A DNA stretch of 64,000 nucleotides from Aricia agestis (lineage: Eukaryota > Arthropoda > Insecta > Lepidoptera > Lycaenidae). The stretch covers positions 10,148,501-10,212,500 of the forward strand of contig NC_056423.1 in the NCBI RefSeq assembly GCF_905147365.1, read 5' to 3'. The notes below the pieces were generated by a model, which worked only from the letters and a program-made list of their open reading frames with translations, was not told the DNA's origin and searched no databases. Shown piece after piece: positions 10,639 through 21,200 of this stretch. Position 1 is the stretch's first letter, and the number at the start of each line of letters is the position of its first letter. Position numbers and translations under genes: made by a program.

Positions 10639-11859
10639 ATGTTAACCAAAAATATTTGCGTTTTCGCTTACAATAAATGCAGTCAAAAGTATTTAACGAA
10701 AATATTATGTAATCGGCTGTACAGTGAGAGCAAAAGTGTTAAGACACCGCTTTACGACTTACACGTTAAGAATGGGGGCAAAATGGTGGATTTTGCTGGA
10801 TTTCTCCTGCCAGTGCAATACTCGGACATGACTGTGTCCGCTTCTCATCTGTTCACGAGAAAGAGTGCGTCAATATTCGACGTGTCCCACATGCTGCAAA
10901 CCAACGTCAACGGCAAAGACAGCGTAGAGTGGTTCGAGTCGATTTGTCCCGTGGATCTAAAAGGTATGGCCAACGGTTCGAGCTCCCTTACCGTCTTCTT
11001 GAACGAGAAAGGAGGTATCATTGACGACTTAATAGTCACAAAAGTGGCCGAAGATAGACTGTACATCGTATCCAACGCTGGGCGCTTGGAGGTCGACAAA
11101 CAGCACATGCTGGAGACTTCGGATATTTATAGCAAGAAGGGAAAAGATGTCAAGGTTGACTTTTGGGACTGCAGCCAGCGCGCCCTGATCGCAGTGCAGG
11201 GCCCGAACGCGGCTTCCATACTGCAACCGTTGACGGAATTCTCGTTGGAAGATCTAGTCTTCATGACATCGAAAACTGGTAAAGTAGCCGGAGTGGACTG
11301 CAGAATAACCCGCTGCGGGTACACCGGGGAGGATGGAGTAGAGATATCGATTCCGGCCGACCAAGCGAACACTGTCACCGAGGCGCTGCTCCAATCTAAA
11401 GACATGAAGCTGGCCGGTTTAGGCGCGAGGGACTCCCTGCGTTTGGAAGCCGGGTTGTGTTTGTACGGGAACGATATCAACGAGGATATTACACCGGTCG
11501 AGGCGGCTCTCACTTGGCTCGTTGCAAAGAGACGCAGAACTGAACAGAATTTCCCGGGGGCATCGATCATTGTTCGACAGATCAAAGAGGGAGTACAGAA
11601 GAGAAGAGTAGGCATCAGACTAGAGGGCGCACCGGCTAGAAGAGGGGCAGTTCTGAAGGACGACAAAGGAACCACTATCGGAAACGTTACCAGTGGCTGC
11701 CCAAGTCCATCCCTAGGAGGCAACGTAGCCATGGGCTACGTGTTAGAACATCTGAAGAAACCTGGCACCCCTCTCGCAGTCAACATCAGAGGCAAGGATA
11801 TCCCCTGCGTCGTCTCCAAAATGCCCTTCGTCCCCGCCAAATATTACATTAAAAAATAA
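10639..11859 (+). CDS. AMT: Aminomethyltransferase, mitochondrial (glycine cleavage T protein)
   Basis: 406 residues from the ATG at 10639. Residues 1-33 are basic and hydroxylated without acids (MLTKNICVFAYNKCSQKYL...), a matrix-targeting peptide. The in-frame ATG at 10558 would only add 27 atypical residues, so 10639 is preferred. GcvT signatures in order: LYDLHVKNGGKMVDFAGF, FDVSHM, IIDDLIV (with the conserved folate-site Asp), ALIAVQGPNA, RCGYTGEDGVEIS, GLGARDSLRLEAGLCLYGND, TPVEAAL, FPGA, and VTSGCPSPSLGGNVAMGYV near the end. It transfers the methylamine carbon of glycine from the H protein to tetrahydrofolate in the mitochondrial glycine cleavage system. The gene has no intron in the coding region, unusual beside its intron-rich neighbours. 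The TAA stop lies inside an AATAAA hexamer. Confidence 0.96.
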   Translation: MLTKNICVFAYNKCSQKYLTKILCNRLYSESKSVKTPLYDLHVKNGGKMVDFAGFLLPVQYSDMTVSASHLFTRKSASIFDVSHMLQTNVNGKDSVEWFESICPVDLKGMANGSSSLTVFLNEKGGIIDDLIVTKVAEDRLYIVSNAGRLEVDKQHMLETSDIYSKKGKDVKVDFWDCSQRALIAVQGPNAASILQPLTEFSLEDLVFMTSKTGKVAGVDCRITRCGYTGEDGVEISIPADQANTVTEALLQSKDMKLAGLGARDSLRLEAGLCLYGNDINEDITPVEAALTWLVAKRRRTEQNFPGASIIVRQIKEGVQKRRVGIRLEGAPARRGAVLKDDKGTTIGNVTSGCPSPSLGGNVAMGYVLEHLKKPGTPLAVNIRGKDIPCVVSKMPFVPAKYYIKK

Positions 11860-11860
11860 A
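11855..11860 (+). terminator. AATAAA overlapping the AMT stop codon
   Basis: The TAA stop (11857-11859) is part of AATAAA. If used, the 3'UTR is only about 10-30 bases. No better plus-strand signal lies close by. On the other strand 11879-11884 reads AATAAA and could end the convergent asl transcript. Confidence 0.5.
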
Positions 11861-13163
11861 CACACCAACGTTTTAAATTTTATTTACAAATTGAAAAAAT
11901 ATGTCTGCGTTTAAATGCGAGTAAGCTTATCTATACAAACAACAAAAATATAACATTATAACTGAGCAACAATACATTCACAGAGTTTTACAATGTTGGA
12001 AAGTAGAAGGAATGTGTGTACAATCTGCAGCTAATACTGTCTTTAATACAGCGATATCACAGGACCTCCTCAAATTGTATTTTATAAGTCCCAGACTTAC
12101 AACGTGACTAGGGGCGCCCGCTTTTTGAAAACCTAAAGTATTCATGCTCGATACCTTGAAAAAGTAACGAAATGGAATAAAAAAATACACACTGATTGAC
12201 AAACAAATAAATATCCAATTTAGTTACATAGTGCGTAAAATGAACGTCCACATTTAAATTGATTATTAAAAAATAAAATTTATGAAAAAAAAAATATTTT
12301 ATCTGTTTCTCGGCACTTTGTTTATTTCGGAGTTCGGCGCCCCCAACCATCACAATTATTTCCTGAGATATTTTATATTTACAATATTTAACTTAAAAGA
12401 TTATTTTGCTCAAAATACAAACCTTTTTATAGATCCCTAATATAAGAACTTAAGAATAATTTTATTTTTACAATAAAACTGCCGCGGCGGGAAAAAGTTT
12501 CTAATACTACTCCCTGTTTGATTACAAAAGTATATTTATTTTGTAAAAAATATATTCTTTCATGAGAATACAATAATAGAATTAAGTACCCATCATTTAT
12601 TCCTCATTTTGAGCATTTATGTCATTATTATTAAAATTTTGCAATAATATACAATATTAATTTGTATTCGAGATAATGATATAACATCAATTAAAGGTGA
12701 ATTTTAACAATTTCATAATGCAAACTGTTTATAGACTTTGTTGCCTCCAATCAAATAAAAAGACAGAATCTGTTACAATACAAAAAATTGTAGTAATCTC
12801 TCAACCGTGCTGTTGAAATTCAACACAGAGACAAGTTTTACAAATGCGTGAAATACTTTACATTATGTTATCTTATGATAATCATGCTTATGTGTGCCCA
12901 AATCACGCACACGCATGCAACGAAACTACGCCTGAGTTTGTAAGGTAAACTATGACAATGTGACAGCATGAAAATATGCGTGTATTGTGTTAGCTACACA
13001 ATACATGCATATTTTTGCATGGCACACATACATAAGTCAGTTTTACTTTAACAAAATGCAGTCTCTTTTATTCGGTCTGAGCTATGTCATGTTTTTTTTA
13101 ATCTATCGACGCTTCACACCACGTCAGTCTGGCCCCATGCTAAGTACTGTGTTAAGGACTTGT

Positions 13164-13402
13164 GTAATGGCTGATTTACACGGGTGACTAAAGCCGCACG
13201 ATTTCCGCCGCACGGCGAAAATCGACCGTGTAAGTAAATGGCAATTAGACTACGCCGCATGCGGCTAAAGTCGCAAGCCCCAAAGTCGTGCGGCCAAACG
13301 CTCAGTCGCAAGCGATCGCTTACTGCGAATACTACTGTCGACTGGTGACTTGCCGGGTGACTAAAATCGACCCGTCAGTCACCCGTGTAAATCGACCATA
13401 CG
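13164..13402. repeat. MITE with ATGG..GATTTACACGGGTGACT ends
   Basis: Left GATTTACACGGGTGACTAAA and right, read inverted, GATTTACACGGGTGACTGAC; about 235 bp with a GC-rich interior full of CCGCACG / CGTGCGG pieces. No ORF. Confidence 0.75.
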
Positions 13403-13445
13403 GGTACCAGACAACGGAAATAATTTAAGATTTGAAGAAGGAACT

Positions 13446-13535
13446 TTGAAAACTTTTTGTTCCGTCGGCGGGCTTCGAACCCGCAACCCCTGGCTTGAGC
13501 TACCAACAGCCCACCGACTGAGCCACAGAGGTCGT
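13446..13535 (-). mobile_element. tRNA-headed SINE fragment
   Basis: On the minus strand reads a tRNA-like head (GTGGCTCAGTCGGTGGGCTG, then GGTTCGAAGCCC as B box). The would-be acceptor ends do not pair, so it is a SINE head rather than a tRNA gene. Confidence 0.65.
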
Positions 13536-14164
13536 CAAGACATATTTAGAATAACCATAGACTAACGAAAATATTCGTCTATGGAATAACTAAAAATGGA
13601 ATGAAACAAAGGCTAGCTAGAAATTAGAAAATATTTAAATAATTAAAAAGTAAGAATATAGCGAAGAAAAATATAAGAAAGAAATTTAACAGTGAATAAT
13701 TTTGATTTACAATTTTAAAATGGTTGTACAGTTGATATCTTGATATTTGCCCTGCCCGGAAAGACTGAAGATATCTTACATTTATCCATAGAATTTTCAT
13801 GTAAATACATACTACATTTGACACTTTCCTAATACTTGGTCGTATTTGTACTTTAAGATAATTAAAACTAATTTTCTTGTATAAATAAAAACTAATAGAA
13901 TACACTGAGCTTGATTTAAGAACACACTCAATATTCGAGAATCTTTAAACTGTCGACAAGTTAACAGATAAATACAGAAGTGTAGAAACCCCTGCAAGCC
14001 AAAGTTTAAAAACTTATGGCACGCTTTGAAACCACTGGCAAAAAGCACTAAGTTTAATGGCATATCAATATGATATGCCAAACAGTACTTTTAACCTTTG
14101 GGCACCGGGACACCGTGCAGGTGCAATCAACAGCCGCTTGCAACAAAATGTATAGAGTCTAAAC

Positions 14165-14500
14165 GTGGGAGAACCATGCTTCGGCACGAATGGGCCGGCT
14201 CGACCGGAGAAATAACAAGGGCTCACAGAAAACCGGCGTGAAACAGCGCTTGCGCTGTGTATCACCGAATGAGTGAGTTTACCGTAGGCCCAATCCCCTA
14301 CCCTTTTCCCTTCCCTACCCTCTCCTATTTCCCTCCCTACCCTTTCCCTTCCCTACCCTCCCATTTTACCCTATACCCTCTTAAAAGGCCGGCAACGCTC
14401 CTGCAGCTCTTCTGATGCTGCGAGTGTCCATGGGCGACGGAAGTTGCTTTCCATCAGGTGACCCGTTTACTCGTTTGACCCCTTATTTCATAAAAAAAGA
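14165..14500 (-). mobile_element. Dispersed element J, reverse copy
   Basis: Reverse complement of the 43561-43888 element, with the same GTGGGAG end, GGCCGGCTCGACCGGAG motif, CCCTTCCCTACCC-rich middle and ATGAAATAAGGGG end. No protein is encoded. Confidence 0.85.
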
Positions 14501-14599
14501 TACTAGACCCTTTAGTTAAAATGCATTCGCTAGTTTCCAGTTTCGATAGCGAAGTAAGACGTTAAAAATTTATGGGATTTGACACATAACTTCACCATC

Positions 14600-14734
14600 G
14601 AAACTATACTGTACTCGGCGAAACATGGCGGTACAATGAAGTGTCAGATGTTGTCATCCGCGGTTCATATAGAAAATGACAAGATTTTTGACCGGGAGTC
14701 AATGACCGCTACCGCCGAATACAGTACAATATCT
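14600..14734 (+). repeat. MITE family G, partial copy
   Basis: Shares AACTATACTGTACTCGGCGA and the GGGAGTCAATGACCGCTACC stretch with the fuller copy at 16652-16850, with an internal deletion. Confidence 0.7.
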
Positions 14735-14927
14735 CCCACACCGGTTTAGGTGGCGGTAGCCGGTTACATTGAAACCATGCCAGTTACGCAGAAGTCATTT
14801 TATAGTGCCCAAGTGTGTGCGCAGTACAGAAGATCATTCTATATTCCCATACTCTCATAATCCAGTGGGACGGAAGACAGACACGACTGGCGAGAAATCA
14901 GGCGCAGGACCGACTTTTTACATGCCT
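14735..14927 (-). mobile_element. tRNA-headed SINE, truncated reverse copy
   Basis: Reverse complement of the 3' body of the SINE at 3474-3832 (CCCACACCGGTTT ... GACTTTTTACATGCC); the tRNA head is lost. Confidence 0.8.
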
Positions 14928-15295
14928 ATCGAAATTAACGAATGCATTTTGACTAAGCACTCCGGTGTCCGTTTGGTTGCGCTCGATTTCGACTGTTTGG
15001 CAGGAAAATTGTGGGGCATTTTATATGGGGCAATGTTTACCCTTATGGCGAGACCGCACTTTACCTTCCATAGAATTGAGGTTTGTAAAACGTCAGTGGG
15101 GCCTTTACTCCCTTAAGACAAAAATAGGTACATAAAGTAATGTCATTATTGGCTATTTGAAAATCTAACGTATTGTCTATAGACGTCGTATACAATCTAC
15201 TTAATATATTACATTTTATCATAAAAATACTTGAGCTTATTCAGCAGAACAAACTTAAAATGTCTTTTAAATCCTAAAATTATACTTATATTGTG

Positions 15296-18200
15296 TCATT
15301 TATTCTTGTCGAATTTATCTCCCGTATTCGTCTGGGTGAGGCGCGCGAAATCTTGCGAGAGCTCCTTTAGTTTCTCTGCGTACTGAAAAGTAAAAACAAA
15401 ACAATGTTAAAGCACAATGATTTTCCAACGTTAGCGGTGCCACAAGTACTAAGTACTATCTTCTTCTCGTGAAGTTGATTCATAGGCAGATAGCAGACCT
15501 ACGTAATTTAGAGTGGGTTGCACACAGAAATAAATCTTGATTTATTTCTGTGGGGTTACACCAACTTACTTTAACTATAACTGTAACTTTAACTATAACT
15601 TTAACTTTAACTACAATGCAAAATGTCAAATTTTTTAACAGTCAAAAATATACGCCATAGGTTGAGCTCGACAAGGCTACATATAACTAACGCTGTCATC
15701 ATACAAAAACGCCATTTTTGACAGTTCTCCTTTACCAGCTGCGCCCCCGCCCACGTTCATTTCAAGCCTTGTCGGACCAGCTAATATCTGTCAAATTCTG
15801 TGGTCAAAGTTAAAGTTAGCCTTAACTATAACCATAATTTTGACCATAACTTTAACTTTAACCACGCCTCTGGTGCAACCCACCCTTAGTCGCGTTAAGT
15901 CAAACCCAACCAACAATGTATTACCTGTCGGCTGGGTTTGACTAAACATTGACATTAAAATGAATTAACATTGAATATCCATAACAACGACGTAGATCAT
16001 TGTGTATAAATTTCTTCGATGGTCTTAATGGTGGGAAGATACCAACAACAATAATTGTTGAAATCGGCGAATTTTCGTACAAATTCAACGTTACGCCTAC
16101 CGCCCACGGCTTGCCAGCACGCAGATTATCAGATAAGGTCGTTCAGGGAAGTAGCTAACGGAGTTTTAAAACAGCTGAAGGCACATGACCGACTCGGTCG
16201 CCAGCTCTCCGTCGATTAACGCGACTAAATTACTTAGGGCCGCCATCTGCCTAGGAATCAACCAGTGGCGCAACTATAAGGTGGCAGGGCTGGCAAAATG
16301 CCACGGGCCCTCGACCCGAAAGGGCCCCGGCCCAAGAGACCGTCTTTTTATACATTGTTTTATTATTAACGTGACTATTTTACTGATAGGGCCCCATCAA
16401 TATGCCTCGGGCCCCGGATGTTATTTTTACACCACTGCAATCAACTTCACTGATAGTACATTACATACCTCAGTCTGTGCCGGCCTGTGCCTGGCCTCCC
16501 TGGCTCGGGTGGCGGCGTGTTGGTCGATCTGCTCCTGCAGCCTCACGAATATCTTGCGATACTCCTCCTGTATCCTACTCAACTCGCTGTGCACGTGCTC
16601 GTCCTTCTTCGCTATGTAATCCTAGAACACACAAACTAATATCATAAACTATACTGTACTCGGCGAAACATGGCGGTAGCGGTCATTGACTCCCTGTCAA
16701 AAACTTGTCCTTTTCATATATAAACCGCGATTGACAATGAAGTGTCAGATGTTCCTAGTCCATTGCCAATCGCGGTTTATATAGAAAATTAAAAGTTTTT
16801 TGACAGGGAGTCAATGACCGCTACTGCCACGTTTCGCCGAGTGTCGCAGGCGGATTGTATAATCCGCTGCTCAGGGGCGTGCACTCCTTAAAGACAGAAA
16901 TGCAGTGCATTACCTGCCATTCACAGATATTTTAATTAAACTTTCGTATGTTTTAGATGACTATAATTAATAGTAAAAAAATTAATACACTAAATAGTAA
17001 AATATAGTACACTAAAAACGCTTAAATTTATATAATAGCACCAATTTGCAAGTGTTTAAAGTTTAAATTCTAACGGCGCGGACCAAGTCATGCGGCGATC
17101 TCCCGCATGCCTTGCCATTAAGATTTTTTTCCGATCATGATATAATATCTAAAGCTATCCGACCACTCCGCTGGGCCCCGCAGCGCATACCCGTCTATCA
17201 ATCCTCCTAACCCGTCAATATGTCACACATATTCCTGTGCACGCCACTGCCTCTACTTTACATTACGGCTAGCTGTTTTAAAAAACAGAGCCGTTTTGTA
17301 ATGGGGCGATATACCGATTAGCCGGATTTTAATGGGATTAAAGATTATTTTAAAGTCGACTTTGATAACCATACATCGGATCTTAGTCGACAGTTCAGAA
17401 ACTTTTTGTTTACCGGCCTCTAGCGTGAAAACATTGCATTAATATCCAATTTCACTCACCTTGCAAGTCACAACAGTTCTCTTCGCATTCTTATATTTGT
17501 CCAACAACATCTGGTAATCGTGGTTAAGTTTGTCACACTGCTGCTCCAGATGACTGATTTTCGTGTGCTGCTCCATGACCTTGTTCCTGACGGTAGTGTT
17601 GGTAAAAATAGCATTAGCAATAATAATTAATTGTTAAATGCCCATTAGCAATAATTAAATTAATCGAACTTGCTAAAAATACGATTGCTAATATTATCAT
17701 GCGTAGCAATAGCCTGCGATCATGATAAAAATCGGCCAAGTCCGAGTCAGACTCCCGCACGAAGGGTTCCGTTCCGTTATAGAGCAAAAATAGACCAAAA
17801 ATTTTGTTTATTGTATGGGAGCCCCCCTTTTATTAATTTTATTTTGTATTTAGTATTTGTTGTTATGGCGGCAACAGATATACACGATCTGTAAACATTT
17901 CAAAAGTCTAGCTATAGCGGTTCTTGAGATACAGCCTGGAGACAGACAGACGGACGGACGGACAGACGGATAGATATCGAAGTCTCAGTAATAGGGTCCC
18001 GTTTTTACCCTTTGGGTACGGAACCCTAAAAATCACGTCCGCGCTGTTTCGCACCGCTGTGTTAACTGTTATTTTTCACTCGATGCGAAATAATACTCGA
18101 CGCGAGCGGTGCGATGCGATTCACGATGCCGCGTTTTTAGCAAATAGCAAAGCAATAATACTTAGCATGCTGTGACATAAAAATTAGCATGTTAATGAAA

Positions 18201-21200
18201 CTTATAGAAAATAACATTAATTCCAGTTACTACCTGAGGGTCTGACATTCTGAGCTGGTCTTCTGCTTCCAGTCATCTTTCTCTCTCTTCAATAAGTCTT
18301 CTAGCGAGCCGAGCTGGGAGAGTTTCTCCTTGTATTTCTCGGCTTTGTGTTTCCATTCACCGCAGTTATCCACCGCCTTTTGACATTCAACCTGCAAGAT
18401 TAATACGAATGATATCTTTACTATTATCACACTAATATTATGGTCATACTATCATACTTCATACTAATATTATAAAGACAAAAGTTTGTATGTTTGTTAT
18501 TTCTTCACGCTTAATCAGTTGGAACGTTTTTGATAAAATTTAGCGTGGAGTCAGCTGATATCCTGGATTAGCACATAGGCTTTTGTAATATGCAATTTAC
18601 TTTTACAAAACACCGCGGGGCACAGGCACAGCTAGTGTGTTATAAATTCGAAAATATCTGTCCGTATGTTATCTCTTTACGATTTTGCCACTCAATCCAT
18701 TCAGCCTACCTAGCATACGCCAACGAGATATCTCACTCTCGAGATAATTAAATTTTGACATTATGAGACGAGTAGTTACTCGTCTCATAATGTCAAAATC
18801 TCGACATTATCTCGACCAAACTCTATAAAAATGTGTTATTTCGATGATAGATCTACGCGAGAAAAAATGTTTGTCATGCTAGGGTCAATAGAGATGAAGA
18901 GACAAACCATCAAACATCGAGAAAACATGTAGAGTGAGATATCTCGTTGGCGTATGCTAGGTAGGCTGATGAAATTTAGCATAGAGATACTTTGAGTGAT
19001 TATTAATATAGATTAAAAGTCACGTTTTCGAAAGCTAACTTGTGTATCTACATATTATATTGATTATCGAGTCTGACGACGACCATTGTTTGTGCGACGT
19101 GATAGCGATGGACGTTGCCATGGTGACATACTTATAATACGGGCGAAATACTTTATATGGCAAAGAAACGTTTGCCGGGACAGCTAGTATAATATAATTG
19201 AGTGTGTAATGCGTCGAGTTAGCGACCGGTCGTGCTCCGCGTTACACACGCAGCAAAAGTAATATTTTTGCGAATCGCGCGGCCATTGCCGCTGCACGTG
19301 ACCATGGCGCTCGTGGCCAACGAGTTGCTGGCGTTTATCCAGCATGCCATCGACACTATGGACGAGGTCAGCATCATGCAGATCTGCAAGTCCTCCTTCT
19401 CCAGCGAGGAGATTTGCAAGGGCAAGCAGCTGCTATACGAGACGCTCGGACAGAGCGCGAATATGCCGTCGCGACGAAGAGACGGAACGGAAAGGAGCGT
19501 GCAGGACATCATCTCCCTGCTGAAGCAGACGGATCCTGATGAGGTGCCGGCTTTTGTGGCAAAGGAGCTCCACAAGCTGCCGCCCGTCACATTGGACCAC
19601 GTCGACGTCGTCAGCCTACTGAAGGACATCAGGTTCCTGAAGGAGGAGCTGGCCGGAGTTCGAGGTAGATTGCAGGCATCAGAGTCTACGATCAGTGACT
19701 TACGTATTGAATTATCGCAATTAAAAAGTGGTAATTCAATATGTAGGTTACCTGATGCTGATGCCGCATTCGTCACTACTCGTCGTGGCGCGCAAGCGAG
19801 CACGTTTAGCCCGTCAGCATTATCATCGGACGGGTCAACGAACACCGCTGCTGCCGCCCCCGCCCCCGCTCCCCTCCCGGTTGCGCCGACCCCGAGTCCT
19901 CAGGCGACTCAGAAAAACTTTGCGACTGTTGCTGGTCGCCCCGCACCTCCCCCGCGGGCGAAAACTAATGGGGCGAATGAGAGCCGCAAGGCTTCGAAGA
20001 GTTGCGATACTGAGAGCCGCAAGGCTACGAAGAGCCGCAAGGTGGAATCTTCTCGGCTTGGCAAGGACGAAGGCAGGAGGTGCGATGAGGAGGGCTTCAT
20101 ACTGGTGGAGAGGAGGAAGAAGCCCGCCGCCCGCAACCATCGCGGCACCGCACCATATGTACCTGAGCTACGTCTGCGGAGCGAGGTCCCCGCGACGCCC
20201 CTGTACATATCCCGCCTGCACTGGTCCATGGAGGTCCAGGATGTCGTGGACTACATCCATAAGAAGACGACACTGCGCCTGAGGGTCGAGCGTCTGCAGT
20301 CTCGCCACAAGGTTAACTTTGGCTCCTTTGTGGTGAGAGTACCGACGAATCTTCTGTCGACTTTCGAGGCGCCGGAGTTCTGGCCGATGGATGTAATCTA
20401 TCGGAGGTTCCGGGGGAGACTCCGGAACGAAGCGAGTCACGTCGCCGGCAAAATGTGACAGTGTTAGTTTTTAAGTATATATAAAATATGTATGTTGGTT
20501 TTAAGGTATTTATTATATAATTATATGTATGTTAGATTTAAGGTATTTGTTATATGGGCCTCTGATGCCCGAATTAAATGATTTGATTTGATTGAATATA
20601 AAAATATATTTCATATAAACCTGTAACTCATTATGTTCCTTTATCAACACCGATATCTCATTCTCTTTCGACTCCAATATCTGTGTGACTTTAGCTCTTT
20701 CTGCCAGTATAAACTCCTTCAATGTTTCAACCTCCTTAGCCTTTCGTTCTAGAAGATTTTTCAACTTGGTGACCGCTGTGAGCTGTTCCGTCTCCATTTC
20801 CTTTAATCTTCTAGCGCAGTTCATTTCTATCGTCTTCATTTCCAGCGTGAATTTCTCCGCTATCTGATCTCTTATTGCCTTCTCTTTCATCATAAGAGCA
20901 GTCTGCAAAGATAAGGATTTAAATATTACTAATAAAATAAAAAATAATATTACACATGTCAATTCTTAATTCTTATCTAGCTATAAGTAAATAGCACATG
21001 CCTTTAACCTATATTTTCATACAAAACAGCTCTTTCAATGTTTATATTTCATGTAAAATTTTACGCGTATACGTACGTGTATTTTATACGTACCTTGGCA
21101 TTCAAATCGTCATCATTATCCGTGTCCGGCGTGTCCTGTCCGTCTCTACCATCCGGCTCGTGCGTCCGGTCCGACAAACCATTCCGGCTTTCCGAAATAC

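Larger units (their letters stand above)
11861..15295. other. Convergent region between AMT and asl; possible long asl 3'UTR with repeats
   Basis: No coding exon is seen. 11880-13000 is AT-rich and may be a long asl 3'UTR (minus-strand AATAAA at 11879-11884), but this is inference. It also holds a hAT-like MITE (13164-13402), a tRNA-headed SINE piece (13446-13535), element J (14165-14500), a family-G fragment (14600-14734) and a reversed SINE fragment (14735-14927). Confidence 0.45.

Noticed and set aside
16185..16647. Plus-strand ORFs over asl exon 20
   Set aside because: They run through intron and antisense exon; splice sites and phase support the minus strand only.
19232..19303. Longer start of the transposon ORF
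   Set aside because: Family-like MALVANELLAF start at 19304 is more plausible; the upstream part looks untranslated.
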